Assembly: GCF_900177535.1 (NCBI RefSeq)
Contig: NZ_FXAJ01000002.1
Coordinates: 1,116,001-1,180,000, forward strand
From: Priestia filamentosa
GTDB taxonomy: Bacteria; Bacillota; Bacilli; Bacillales; Bacillaceae_H
DNA length: 64,000 nt
Reading direction: 5' to 3'
Within the stretch, counting starts at the first letter, position 1. Each line of letters begins with the position of its first letter. Position numbers and translations under genes: made by a program. The notes below the pieces were generated by a model. The model saw only the letters and a program-made list of their open reading frames with translations. It was not told the origin of the DNA and searched no databases. This document shows positions 8,778-17,483 of this stretch, one piece after another.

Positions 8778-9632
8778 TTAACCTTTCACTCCGCCTGCAG
8801 TTAAGTTACCTTTAATAAAGCGCTCGGAAATTGCATACATAATCACAACTGGCAGTGCTGTTACTAGTGAAGCAGCCATCATTCGTCCCCATATATAGTC
8901 TGGCGTACTGAACAATGCGTTTAAGCCAATTGGCAAAGTGAAATTTGCAGAATCTGATAAGAAAATGGATGCAAATAAATAATCATTCCATGCAACCATG
9001 AATGAATAAACAAATACCGATATGATTCCTGAGATGGATAAAGGAATAATAATATAGAAAATAATCTGTACTCTATTTAATCCATCAATCATAGCTGCTT
9101 CTTCAAGATCACCAGGAATCGTATCAAAATAACTTCTTAACATAAAAATGGCAGTCGGTAGTGTTTGTACAATCATCGTAATAATTAAAGCTGTCTTCGT
9201 ATCGTATAAACCAAGACCAGCTATGATTTTAAATAAAGGCACGACAAGTAAAATACCTGAGAACATATAAACAGTATAAAAACTCGCATTGATTGTTACT
9301 CTGCCTTTGAAATTTAATCTCGATAAAGCGTAAGCTCCAAACACACCAATTAAAACGGACAATCCTGCCGCAGTTAGTGAAACTAATAAACTGTTTTTAA
9401 AGTAAGCTAAATATGGGAAGATATCAGGGTCGAAGATATCTATATAGTGTTGTAACGTCCAGTCTTTTGGAAGTAGTGTTGGATTTGTGGCAACAGCTTC
9501 CTTTGAACTCTTAAAAGATGTCATAAGCATAATAAAAAAAGGAAATAAAGAAACAATTAGAAGCGAAATGAGACCCACGTAAAAAGTTAACACTTTTATC
9601 GTCTTGTTTTTCTTATTACTAGCCATTGCCAT
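8778..9632 (-). CDS. Sugar ABC transporter permease, MalG-like (CUT1)
   Basis: Inner-membrane subunit of a carbohydrate importer, 284 aa with six predicted membrane segments. The EAA loop that docks the ATPase reads LEEAAMIDGLNRVQIIFYII, the standard form. The N-terminus is MalG-like (FPFFIMLMTSFK). The start overlaps the end of the MalF-like gene by 14 bases. It equals YcjP by position. Confidence 0.93.
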   Translation of the reverse strand: MAMASNKKNKTIKVLTFYVGLISLLIVSLFPFFIMLMTSFKSSKEAVATNPTLLPKDWTLQHYIDIFDPDIFPYLAYFKNSLLVSLTAAGLSVLIGVFGAYALSRLNFKGRVTINASFYTVYMFSGILLVVPLFKIIAGLGLYDTKTALIITMIVQTLPTAIFMLRSYFDTIPGDLEEAAMIDGLNRVQIIFYIIIPLSISGIISVFVYSFMVAWNDYLFASIFLSDSANFTLPIGLNALFSTPDYIWGRMMAASLVTALPVVIMYAISERFIKGNLTAGGVKG

Positions 9633-10500
9633 TTAAATTCACTCGCTTTCTTGCTACCATAATTACGATAAACAGAATGATAAACAGAATTACTGAGATT
9701 GAGGCAGCTTTTCCTAGATCGTTAAAAGCAAATGCTGTTTCATACAAATAAATTCCCAGTATATTCACTTTATTCGTTAATAAAAATACATCTGTAAACA
9801 TGTAGAATAACCAAATGGAACGTAAAGTAATAACAGTTAATAATACTGGCATAATTGCTGGTAAAGTAACAATTTTGAATTTATTCCATATTCCCGCTCC
9901 ATCAATTTCAGCAGCTTCATATAATGAAGAATCTACAGTCTGAAGGATGGCTAAGAATGAAATGAATGCATAAGGGAAATATCTCCATATTGCAAAAAGC
10001 ACGACTAATATAAAGCTACTCACAGGATTGTCAAACCAAAGAGGTGCTTGATCAAATAAATGAAGTACATCTCCTCCTAAATAATTCACAATACCGTAAC
10101 CATTATTAAACATATACTTCCAAGCAAATACTAAAGAAATGGAAGGTGTAACATAAGATAAAATAATTAATGAACGTGCTGTCTTACGAAACTTAAATGG
10201 TCGATTAAAGAATAACGCAACCACCAATCCCAATGCTGTGCTTCCGCCTACGGCAAGAACAGTATAAGAAATTGTAATTCCTAGTGATTTGAAAAATTCA
10301 ACATCTGATAGAATATTAATATAGTTATTCAAATCCACAAAAGTCGCATCTAACCGTTGATTAATAGGTTGATCAAAGAAACTAATTTGGATGTTAGAAA
10401 TCATCGGATAAGCAACAAGCAATAGTAATAAAAAGATACTTGGAGCAAGTAAAACAACTGCCAACTTCAAATCTGATTTCTCTCTTTTTATTGTTTTCAT
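9619..10500 (-). CDS. Sugar ABC transporter permease, MalF-like (CUT1)
   Basis: A 293 aa inner-membrane protein with six hydrophobic segments and the EAA docking loop YEAAEIDGAGIWNKFKIVTL. It starts at an ATG with AGGAGG seven bases upstream. It forms a heterodimer with the MalG-like product and corresponds to E. coli YcjO. About 130 non-coding bases separate it from the binding-protein gene, a gap typical where a binding protein is made in excess. Confidence 0.93.
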   Translation of the reverse strand: MKTIKREKSDLKLAVVLLAPSIFLLLLLVAYPMISNIQISFFDQPINQRLDATFVDLNNYINILSDVEFFKSLGITISYTVLAVGGSTALGLVVALFFNRPFKFRKTARSLIILSYVTPSISLVFAWKYMFNNGYGIVNYLGGDVLHLFDQAPLWFDNPVSSFILVVLFAIWRYFPYAFISFLAILQTVDSSLYEAAEIDGAGIWNKFKIVTLPAIMPVLLTVITLRSIWLFYMFTDVFLLTNKVNILGIYLYETAFAFNDLGKAASISVILFIILFIVIMVARKRVNLNGNG

Positions 10501-10632
10501 AGTACCTCCTTAAGAAGAAAATATAGATCATAAACACATGAACAGTAGTCTAGTTAATAGTTGAAAAATTAACTTAATAGCTCAACTAACAAGCTGTCTA
10601 TGATCATTCTGATTGCTTTAATTAATTTGTTC

Positions 10633-11934
10633 TTATCGATCTTCTAATACCGCTTTGATTGCTTTATCTGCACCCTTAAGTTCATTTTCTATATGTTTCC
10701 TACCAACGGTGATATTATTAATTAATTGGGGTATTTCTCCTGAATTAGTTATATCACCCATCTTCACATAGTTTTTACCGTCTACTAAGCCAAAGACTTG
10801 AATATCTTCAAACGATGCCGCAATCTCACTTGAAAGTTCACCAAAAGATTTAACAACTTCATTTTCCTGAAAATCAGGATTATCAGTTACTAGTTTATTA
10901 ACAGGTTGTGATCCACCAGGAGACATTAACACCCAGGATGTCATATTTTCAGGTTGGGACATGTAAGCAACAAATTTCTCCGCTGCTTCTTTTTGTTTCT
11001 CTTCTAATCCTGAAGAAACGGTTAACGCAGAAACGGTTCCAAAAACAGCTTTTGTTTTTTCAGTTGGGATTGCAAATCCAATATTATTTGCATTTCCCTC
11101 TTCAAAAACTGCTGGTAGTATATAGGTTGAATATACAGCCATTGGTGCAGTTCCATTCATAAATGCATCTTTAACTTCTGTCGTATCATTAGAACCTGGC
11201 ATAGTATAATCCGATAATTCTTTATAAAACTCCAATGCTTCTTTCATCTCTAAGGTATTAATAGTTAAATTCCCTTTTGCATCTAACACATTGGCATTAT
11301 TTGATAAAGCAAATTGAGAAAATGCCTGCTCTGAGAATGCACCTTCGATTGTTGGCAAAGCGATCCCGTATTTTTTATTACTTTTATCCGTAAAGGCTTT
11401 TGCAATTGTAAGTACGTCATCCCAATTTTTAGGCTCTTTAAAGTTTTTTTCAGCTAACATTTTTTTGTTATACCAGATACCTTGCACCCATCCACTTAAT
11501 GGAACACCTGTGAAGCTTTTACCATCTTCTGTTTTAACTAAGTTCAGAGCACCCTCATAGTAATTTTCTTTTCCTACTTGATCTAAAATGTTTGCAACAG
11601 AATCTTTATCGATAAGTTGATCTTTGTCCATTACTTTTGCATAGTCTTGTCCAACCTCAATTACTGCAGGCAATTCTCCAGCACTCGCTAATGTCACTAC
11701 CTTTGTATTATAAGTATCCTCTTCGACAGGAACTTGTTTAATTTTTATCATTGGATTTTCTTCTTCAAATTTAGCTACCAGTTTGTCAATTACATCTAAA
11801 CGCTCTTGTTCTACTGATGAATGCATAAATTCAATAATTATTTCTCCGTTCTCACCTACATCTTTTCCTTTGCAAGCAGATAATGCCATTGCTAGCACTA
11901 AAAAGAGAATGATGATAAAGCTTTTTTTTATCAT
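10633..11934 (-). CDS. Extracellular sugar-binding lipoprotein of ABC importer
   Basis: Type II signal peptide MIKKSFIIILFLVLAMALSAC with lipobox LSAC, then a family 1 solute-binding fold of 433 aa. Motifs such as GVPLSGWVQGIWYNKKM and the C-terminal SPGGSQPVNK are typical of oligosaccharide binders. It is anchored outside the membrane and delivers sugar to the two permeases. Its ribosome site (GGGGAGG) overlaps the stop codon of the GH13 gene. Position equals ycjN. Confidence 0.93.
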   Translation of the reverse strand: MIKKSFIIILFLVLAMALSACKGKDVGENGEIIIEFMHSSVEQERLDVIDKLVAKFEEENPMIKIKQVPVEEDTYNTKVVTLASAGELPAVIEVGQDYAKVMDKDQLIDKDSVANILDQVGKENYYEGALNLVKTEDGKSFTGVPLSGWVQGIWYNKKMLAEKNFKEPKNWDDVLTIAKAFTDKSNKKYGIALPTIEGAFSEQAFSQFALSNNANVLDAKGNLTINTLEMKEALEFYKELSDYTMPGSNDTTEVKDAFMNGTAPMAVYSTYILPAVFEEGNANNIGFAIPTEKTKAVFGTVSALTVSSGLEEKQKEAAEKFVAYMSQPENMTSWVLMSPGGSQPVNKLVTDNPDFQENEVVKSFGELSSEIAASFEDIQVFGLVDGKNYVKMGDITNSGEIPQLINNITVGRKHIENELKGADKAIKAVLEDR

Positions 11935-11936
11935 TC

Positions 11937-13631
11937 TTAATCCTCCCCATTAACTGCCTTTAACCATAAAAACTCATATGGTTTTAAAGATACAGAATTG
12001 TCTAATTCTACCTTTTCCCCAGTAATAATATTTACGAAATTGCCGGTTAGATCACAATTCACCATGGCATTCGTCAAATTATGAATAACCCAAAGGTTTT
12101 CCTTTTGTTCATTCACACGTTTGAAAGCGAATACTTTTTCACCCAAGTCCAATACCTCCATTTTTACATTTGGGTGGAAAAGGGCCTCATTTTTTCGTTT
12201 TTGGATGATGTCTGTCAGTTCAGTAAATACCATGTTTCTTAATGTATCCGTATTCGTTAATTCATTTTCAATTTCGTTCATATCATACTTTTGTCGGTTA
12301 ATAGAGCGATTCATTCCCGTTTTTGAAACGCCCTCATAGTCATTTCGTGAGCCAAGTATGCTTTGTATATAAACAGCTGGAACACCCGGAAGAGTTAATA
12401 GAATGGAATGTGCAACTAAAAATCGTTTAACACGAATTAAATCATCATCCGCTTTTTTATTTAAAGCATCTAAATATGTCACATTTATTTCGTACGGACT
12501 TTCACTTCCATCTGAATTTTTTTTGTAAGAAACTAATGCACCTTCTTCTTTCAAGTCCTCAATCATTAAAAGTATTTCTTCTTCAGGTATTATTCCACGG
12601 ATTGGGTTTACTCCAATTCCATCATGAGAAGCTAAAAAGTTGAAGAAAGTTGTATCGCTACTTGTTGGAGGAAGTTGTCTTGCCCAATCTGAGAGAGCGC
12701 TTCCATTTCCATTATGAATTGAATATAGAACTAATGGCGGTAGTGGAAACTGATATACCATATGAGCTTCATCATTACCATTTCCGAAATAAGAAACATT
12801 ATCCTTATGAGGTACATTCGTTTCAGTAATGATTACTGTTCCTTTTGCCACCTCATCTACAACATCCCTGAATAGTTTTACAATTTCATGTGTTTTTTCA
12901 TGATGAATACATGTAGTCCCAATCTCTTTCCACATAAATCCGATTGCATCTAAGCGAATATATTCAGCACCTTGTTCTATATAAAAAAGTAATACATCAA
13001 CCATTTTTAAAAGGACCTGCGGATTACTAAAATTTAAATCGATTTGGTCTTCACTAAATGTCGTCCATATGTACTTTTCCTCACCATTTTCCAAAGTAAA
13101 TTTGGTTAATACAGGAGTAGCTCTCGGTCTTGTAACCGCACTCAAATCAACATTAGGATCCATTTCTGTAAAAAAATTTTCATATTTGGGATTACCTTTT
13201 AAATACTCTTGAAACCAATCACTTTTAGCGGAGATATGATTACATACATCATCAAACATAATTCTTGTTGAATGAGATAATTTTTCTATCTCTTTCCAAT
13301 CCCCTAGTATAGGATTAACTTTTTTATAATCTATCACAGAAAACCCATCATCAGATGAATACGGATAAAAAGGTAAGAGATGAACAATTTCAAATTTGTC
13401 TTCTAAATAACTATCAAATATATTTTTAAACGATTTTAAGGTAGGTATGTTTTTTTCATAAAATTGATCACCATACGTAATAAGTACAACATCCTCTTGA
13501 TCCCAATCTTGCTTTCTTCGTTTAAGAGATTTAGTTTTAGTTTCAGTAATTCTCTCTTTCATACTGGTCAAAATATTCTCAATATTTTGATTACTATAAA
13601 TAAACTCAAGCCGTTTTTTCATTTTTTTCAT
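11937..13631 (-). CDS. GH13_18 sugar phosphorylase, probable glucosylglycerate phosphorylase (YcjM-like)
   Basis: A retaining phosphorylase of the sucrose-phosphorylase subfamily. At 564 aa it is longer than classical sucrose phosphorylases (about 490) and close to E. coli YcjM (glucosylglycerate phosphorylase). Visible active-site blocks are the N-terminal VHLLPFYPYSSDDGFSVIDY, MFDDVCNHIS, the nucleophile region IRLDAIGFMWKEIG, the acid/base IITETNVPH, and NFLASHDGIGVNP. It is the first gene of the operon, with AAGGAGGG before the ATG at 13631. Sucrose or glucosylglycerol as acceptor product cannot be excluded. The nearby glycerate-kinase remnant favours glycerate. Confidence 0.85.
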   Translation of the reverse strand: MKKMKKRLEFIYSNQNIENILTSMKERITETKTKSLKRRKQDWDQEDVVLITYGDQFYEKNIPTLKSFKNIFDSYLEDKFEIVHLLPFYPYSSDDGFSVIDYKKVNPILGDWKEIEKLSHSTRIMFDDVCNHISAKSDWFQEYLKGNPKYENFFTEMDPNVDLSAVTRPRATPVLTKFTLENGEEKYIWTTFSEDQIDLNFSNPQVLLKMVDVLLFYIEQGAEYIRLDAIGFMWKEIGTTCIHHEKTHEIVKLFRDVVDEVAKGTVIITETNVPHKDNVSYFGNGNDEAHMVYQFPLPPLVLYSIHNGNGSALSDWARQLPPTSSDTTFFNFLASHDGIGVNPIRGIIPEEEILLMIEDLKEEGALVSYKKNSDGSESPYEINVTYLDALNKKADDDLIRVKRFLVAHSILLTLPGVPAVYIQSILGSRNDYEGVSKTGMNRSINRQKYDMNEIENELTNTDTLRNMVFTELTDIIQKRKNEALFHPNVKMEVLDLGEKVFAFKRVNEQKENLWVIHNLTNAMVNCDLTGNFVNIITGEKVELDNSVSLKPYEFLWLKAVNGED

Positions 13632-13646
13632 AAGAACCCTCCTTTT

Positions 13647-13673
13647 GGTACCGCTCCCATGGTACCGCTTTCA
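13647..13673 (-). promoter_or_regulatory. Operator/cre repeat in the 5' leader of the sugar operon
   Basis: GGTACCGCT occurs twice (13647-13655 and 13661-13669). The second copy lies inside TGGTACCGCTTTCA (13660-13673), a one-mismatch cre. It covers the expected transcription start of the operon promoter, a good place for repression by CcpA or the divergent LacI protein. Confidence 0.65.
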
Positions 13674-13679
13674 AATACT

Positions 13680-13708
13680 AATATAGTTTATTAAATATTA
13701 TCTGTCAA
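13680..13708 (-). promoter_or_regulatory. Sigma-A promoter of the sugar operon
   Basis: On the minus strand TTGACA (13703-13708), a 17-base spacer, then TATATT (13680-13685). The -35 box is perfect and the -10 box has one mismatch. The start site should fall near 13673, within the operator. Confidence 0.85.
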
Positions 13709-14185
13709 CTTAGACAATACATAATGTTCACTGTTATTTTTTACCTGTGTATCCGTACGGGTTTTACATTCTTTTAGACTCGTATAATAAAACTACTATT
13801 GCAGTAGGAGATGTACATGATTATAATTTATCGTATACCGCTTTCACTACAATTCACTATAGCTTTAAAATAATGTTTGATCAAAATGTTCAACAACCCC
13901 CATATTCTACAGACCAAAAAAGAATCCATTTTGAAAAAAGAGACGCAAAAGGATTCTTATCCAACAAATTCAAGTTTGGTTTTTATAAAAATGTTTGATC
14001 AAATTATTTTATAAATGCTGATATAATAATGTTCCCTTTAGATTCATCCTTCTAAAACAGTTAAACTTTTTTCAAAATAACACGTCTTTTTGCTAAACAG
14101 AACAACTTTATTTTTAATCTACATTACTGAAAGTAGAAGGTATTCTACTAGTGATAACCATCCTTCAAATGTTAATCACTATTTA
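13709..14185. other. Divergent intergenic region with repeated palindromes
   Basis: No convincing gene. It holds an operator-like TATACCGCTTTCA at 13834-13846. Two identical palindromes TTTGATCAAA lie at 13876-13885 and 13994-14003, 118 bases apart, each within an ATGTTTGATCAAA context. A hairpin AAGAATCC/GGATTCTT lies between them at about 13919-13958. Confidence 0.5.
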
Positions 14186-14214
14186 CGTTAACGCTTTCAT
14201 AATTATTAACGCTT
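14186..14214 (+). promoter_or_regulatory. Two LacI/cre-type half-conserved operators before the regulator gene
   Basis: CGTTAACGCTTTCA (14186-14199) and TTAACGCTT (14206-14214) share the core TTAACGCTT with each other and GCTTTCA with the operon operators. They lie 64-92 bases upstream of the lacI-family start, consistent with autoregulation and/or CcpA control. Confidence 0.6.
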
Positions 14215-14277
14215 ATTTATTAGCTAAAATAATAACCCTAAATTTATACTACTAAAACAACTAAGGGGGGAAATCAA

Positions 14278-15291
14278 TTGAAGCACACTATTTATGATAT
14301 CGCCCGTGTCGCACAGGTTTCAAAATCTACTGTTTCTCGTGTGTTAAACAATCAAACCAATATATCTGATGAAGCCCGGTATCGTGTTTTAAAGGCAATT
14401 GAAGAATTAGACTATCAACCAAATAAATTAGCCAGGGCTCTTTCTGTTGGTTTTGATGCTATTTTAATTGTCTCTAGATCATCAAAAACTACTGAAAATA
14501 ATCCGTTTTTTTCTGAAATCATTAATATAATCTCTACCAAAGCCGAAGAAGAAAACTTCGATGTTATATTACAAAATTCAAAAAATAGTAAAGATGAAGT
14601 TAAAAAATGTATTACTAAAATACGAGAAAAAATGATTAAAGGGATTATTATGTTAAGTTCTCCAGTAAATGAGGATTTTTTTCAACAACTAGATGTATTT
14701 AATATTCCTATTGTTGTTATTGGAAAAGTAGAAGGAAGTTATACTAATATCTATTCTGTGGATACAAATAACTACCAAGATAGTTATGAGTTAACAAAAT
14801 ACTTAATTGAACAAGGACATAGAGATATTGCATGCTTTCATTCTCCACTTGAGTATCACGTTTCAATTGATCGATTGGAAGGCTATAAAGGTTGCATGAA
14901 AGATAATAATTTGCCACTACACAATGATTGGATTATTAATAGCGGTTTTAACGTAGATAGTGCATTTAACGCTGCGAAAAAATTATTGCTAAGTGACCAT
15001 CGACCCTCAGCAGTATTTGCTACAGATGATTTAAAGGTTTTGAGTATTTATAAAGCTGCTGCGGACATTGGAATAACTATACCTGCTGATTTATCAATTG
15101 TAGGTTATAGTAATTCAAGTTTCTCGCCATATTTATCCCCCTCTTTAACGAGTGTAGAAATACCAGTTAAAAAGCTTGGAGATATTGGAACAGACATTCT
15201 TTTTAAAAAAATTAAAGGGGATAAGTCATTAGTAATAAGTAAAGTGGTAACTACAGAAAGGATTATTAATAATTCAGTAAAAACTATATAG
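14278..15291 (+). CDS. LacI-family transcriptional regulator of the sugar operon (YcjW-like)
   Basis: A 337 aa repressor. The N-terminal HTH is IYDIARVAQVSKSTVSRVLN (residues 4-23), followed by hinge NKLARALS and a periplasmic-binding-protein-like sensor domain with FATDDLKVLSIYKAAADIGI. It starts at TTG with an AAGGGGGG ribosome site. It is divergent from the GH13-led operon, and operators are visible on both sides. Its ligand is probably a sugar or intermediate of the pathway; this is inference from position. Confidence 0.92.
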   Translation: MKHTIYDIARVAQVSKSTVSRVLNNQTNISDEARYRVLKAIEELDYQPNKLARALSVGFDAILIVSRSSKTTENNPFFSEIINIISTKAEEENFDVILQNSKNSKDEVKKCITKIREKMIKGIIMLSSPVNEDFFQQLDVFNIPIVVIGKVEGSYTNIYSVDTNNYQDSYELTKYLIEQGHRDIACFHSPLEYHVSIDRLEGYKGCMKDNNLPLHNDWIINSGFNVDSAFNAAKKLLLSDHRPSAVFATDDLKVLSIYKAAADIGITIPADLSIVGYSNSSFSPYLSPSLTSVEIPVKKLGDIGTDILFKKIKGDKSLVISKVVTTERIINNSVKTI

Positions 15292-15317
15292 ATAAAATAA
15301 AAGAGTCTATAAATAAA

Positions 15318-15354
15318 AAAGATTACCTTATAATCTAGTAGGTAATCTTTTTTT
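15318..15354 (+). terminator. Intrinsic terminator of the LacI gene
   Basis: Stem AAAGATTACC/GGTAATCTTT followed by a T-run. A second perfect 12-bp hairpin (AAAGATAAAGGA/TCCTTTATCTTT, 15367-15398) follows. Confidence 0.85.
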
Positions 15355-15429
15355 ATTTCTTTTTTTAAAGATAAAGGAGATTTCTTTCCTTTATCTTTTA
15401 ACCTCTTATTATATTCTGAATATTAACAA

Positions 15430-15458
15430 TTGACCGATAAATAATGACGTAATATATT
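15430..15458 (+). promoter_or_regulatory. Sigma-A promoter of the SLH gene
   Basis: TTGACC (15430-15435), 17-base spacer, TATATT (15453-15458), 47 bases before the GTG start. Confidence 0.75.
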
Positions 15459-15504
15459 AGTAATGTAAATGTAACATTCCAAGAATATACCAGGAGGGAT
15501 AGTA

Positions 15505-16605
15505 GTGAAAAAGTTCGTTCGTCTATTTCTAGTTTTAAGTCTTCTTATTGCAGCAGCCTTGCCTTTTCAGCGTGCAGAAGCTAGCACTACCTTTAAAGAT
15601 GTGAATCTTTACAAGAAAGAGATTCTTTTCCTTGCTAATAAAAGTATTATTAAAGGATATAAAGATGGAACATTTAAGCCTGAAGCATCAATCAAAAGAC
15701 TTCAAGCCGTACAAATGCTTCTTCGAGCAAAAGGAATAAAAGATTTCAACGCCAAGGATCCAGGATTTGCAGATGTAAAAAAAGGCGACTATGGGTATGA
15801 AGAAATTGCAAAGTCTGTAGAACTTGGCATTATCTCTGGGAAAACAGACCCTCATACTGGAAAGAAATATTTTAATCCGTGGGATACGCTCACAAGAGGT
15901 CAAATGGCAAAAATACTAAGTCTTTCGTACAATATTAAAGGCTCAACGCTTAGCGAGTTTTCCGATGTTCCAAATTCAAATGACTTTTATACGTATATTA
16001 ATGCTCTAGCATACAATAATATTACAACTGGTTATGCTGATAATACATTCAAGCCTTATCAATCTCTTTCGCGTCAACATTTTTCGGTCTTTTTAGCTCG
16101 CACACTTCAACCTTCTTTTAAAGACAATGGTGCTAATCGCTTTGTAACAGCTGGATTGAAATTAAATCCTCGTAAAACATTTGTCTATAAATATCCAAGC
16201 GATAACTATACAGAAACTTGGAGATATGGAGGAAAAGATGAATTTGGAGAGAAATGGACAGCAAGCGGAAGTGAAGGAAAAGAATATTATTCATATCGTG
16301 AAAATAACAAAGGATTAGATTTTGGTATCCAAAATTCTGAAATTCTCCTTACAATCCCATATCCACTAAAGCAAAATACAAAGTGGACTTATCAACTTTA
16401 CGAAGGTGACCCTGTTACAAACTACGTTGTAACTTCTATGAACAAAACAATCACAACACCTGCTGCTACATTTAAAAATACTATTGAAATTAAAGACTAT
16501 GATGGCATTTACTATTACTATGTTCAAGGACTTGGCCTTGTCTTAGTTGTAGATGCTTCACATCAACCATCTGAACGAATCTTTGAACTACAAAAAGTAT
16601 ATTGA
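15505..16605 (+). CDS. S-layer-homology (SLH) domain surface protein
   Basis: Exported wall-bound protein of 366 aa. The signal peptide ends at AEA-S (residues 25-28). Three SLH repeats follow at about residues 29-80, 88-150 and 155-205: FKDVNLYKKEI..GYKDGTFKPEA, FADVKKGDYGYEEIAKSVELGI and FSDVPNSNDFYTYINALAYNNI..GYADNTFKP. These bind pyruvylated secondary wall polymer. The remaining 160 residues are rich in Tyr/Trp and beta-structure; I do not recognise this part. Start GTG with CAGGAGGG. Confidence 0.9.
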   Translation: MKKFVRLFLVLSLLIAAALPFQRAEASTTFKDVNLYKKEILFLANKSIIKGYKDGTFKPEASIKRLQAVQMLLRAKGIKDFNAKDPGFADVKKGDYGYEEIAKSVELGIISGKTDPHTGKKYFNPWDTLTRGQMAKILSLSYNIKGSTLSEFSDVPNSNDFYTYINALAYNNITTGYADNTFKPYQSLSRQHFSVFLARTLQPSFKDNGANRFVTAGLKLNPRKTFVYKYPSDNYTETWRYGGKDEFGEKWTASGSEGKEYYSYRENNKGLDFGIQNSEILLTIPYPLKQNTKWTYQLYEGDPVTNYVVTSMNKTITTPAATFKNTIEIKDYDGIYYYYVQGLGLVLVVDASHQPSERIFELQKVY

Positions 16606-16610
16606 TGACA

Positions 16611-16640
16611 AGAGCCTTATCCAAATGGATAAGGCTCTTT
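16611..16640 (+). terminator. Terminator of the SLH gene
   Basis: AGAGCCTTATCC/GGATAAGGCTCT with a 4-base loop, followed by TT. The minus-strand version could also serve the convergent deacylase gene. Confidence 0.85.
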
Positions 16641-16669
16641 ATGTATGGACCAGAATATAGCTTTTCTCT

Positions 16670-17143
16670 TTAATTCTCCCATCCTTTACAAACATCTATC
16701 CATTTTATATATTTTGAATACTCTTCTAATTGTTCTATCGTTAGCTCGATTGCACTGTTTCCGCTCCCGCATGCAGGAAATACTGTTTGAAAACGTTGAA
16801 GTGACTGATCTAAATAGACTGACACCCCTTCATTTACAGCAAATGGGCACACTCCGCCAATTCTATGCCCTGTTAGAGGCTCAACTTCATTTGCGCTCAA
16901 CATTTTTGCTTTTGTTTCAAATTCTTCGCGGTATTTTCGATTGTCAATTTTAGCATCTCCAGCAGCTACAATTAATACAACTTCTTCTCCAACTCGGAAA
17001 GAAAGAGTTTTAGCAATTCTCTCTGGCTCACACCCTAGTGCTTGTGCTGCTAGTTCTACTGTTGCACTTGATTCCTTGAGCTGAATTATTTTATTCTCCA
17101 TTCCGTAGTTCGCAAAATAAGACTTTACTTTTTCAATTGACAT
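16670..17143 (-). CDS. YbaK/EbsC-family aminoacyl-tRNA deacylase (YwhH-like)
   Basis: A 157 aa editing-domain protein expected to hydrolyse mischarged tRNA in the cytoplasm. Typical features are the early SSATVELAAQALGCEPERIAKTL block with its conserved K (KTL), the strand VLIVAAGDAKIDNRKYR, and GHRIGGVCPFAV with the GG.CPF signature. FPACGSGNSAIELT lies near the C-terminus. Length fits B. subtilis YwhH. The tRNA specificity is not readable. Confidence 0.88.
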   Translation of the reverse strand: MSIEKVKSYFANYGMENKIIQLKESSATVELAAQALGCEPERIAKTLSFRVGEEVVLIVAAGDAKIDNRKYREEFETKAKMLSANEVEPLTGHRIGGVCPFAVNEGVSVYLDQSLQRFQTVFPACGSGNSAIELTIEQLEEYSKYIKWIDVCKGWEN

Positions 17144-17300
17144 ATATTTTTCCCTTCCTATCTTTTTGATTGTATCTAATATTTTTTATCATCAATCTAT
17201 TTATTATATCATTTTCTAAAATATTCGTTAGCCATCACCCTTCTTCTTATTATGATAAAAACCATCAACTAAAAGAGGAATATAGAAAATATTTTATTAA

Positions 17301-17349
17301 AAAAGAGAAAAGCTCTTATCCGGGAAAGGATAAGAGCTTTTCTCTTTTT
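17301..17349 (-). terminator. Long bidirectional terminator hairpin
   Basis: A near-perfect 20-bp stem (AAAAGAGAAAAGCTCTTATCC and its complement) with A- and T-runs at both edges. It lies downstream of the EamA gene on the minus strand. The remaining 17170-17480 has no credible gene. Confidence 0.8.
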
Positions 17350-17483
17350 TCTGTAGCTCATATTTAAAATTTCTTTTTGCTCTGATTGCAATAATATCCT
17401 TCTTTATTCGAAAATTTTTTTTTCTAAATTAAGTGGTTAATCCCTATCCTCCGGAGGAAATCCTCTCTTAAATTCTATTTTTA

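Noticed and set aside
13747-13998. 83-codon open frame in the divergent LacI/GH13 region
   Set aside because: No ribosome site, low-complexity composition, and it runs across operator-like and palindromic DNA.
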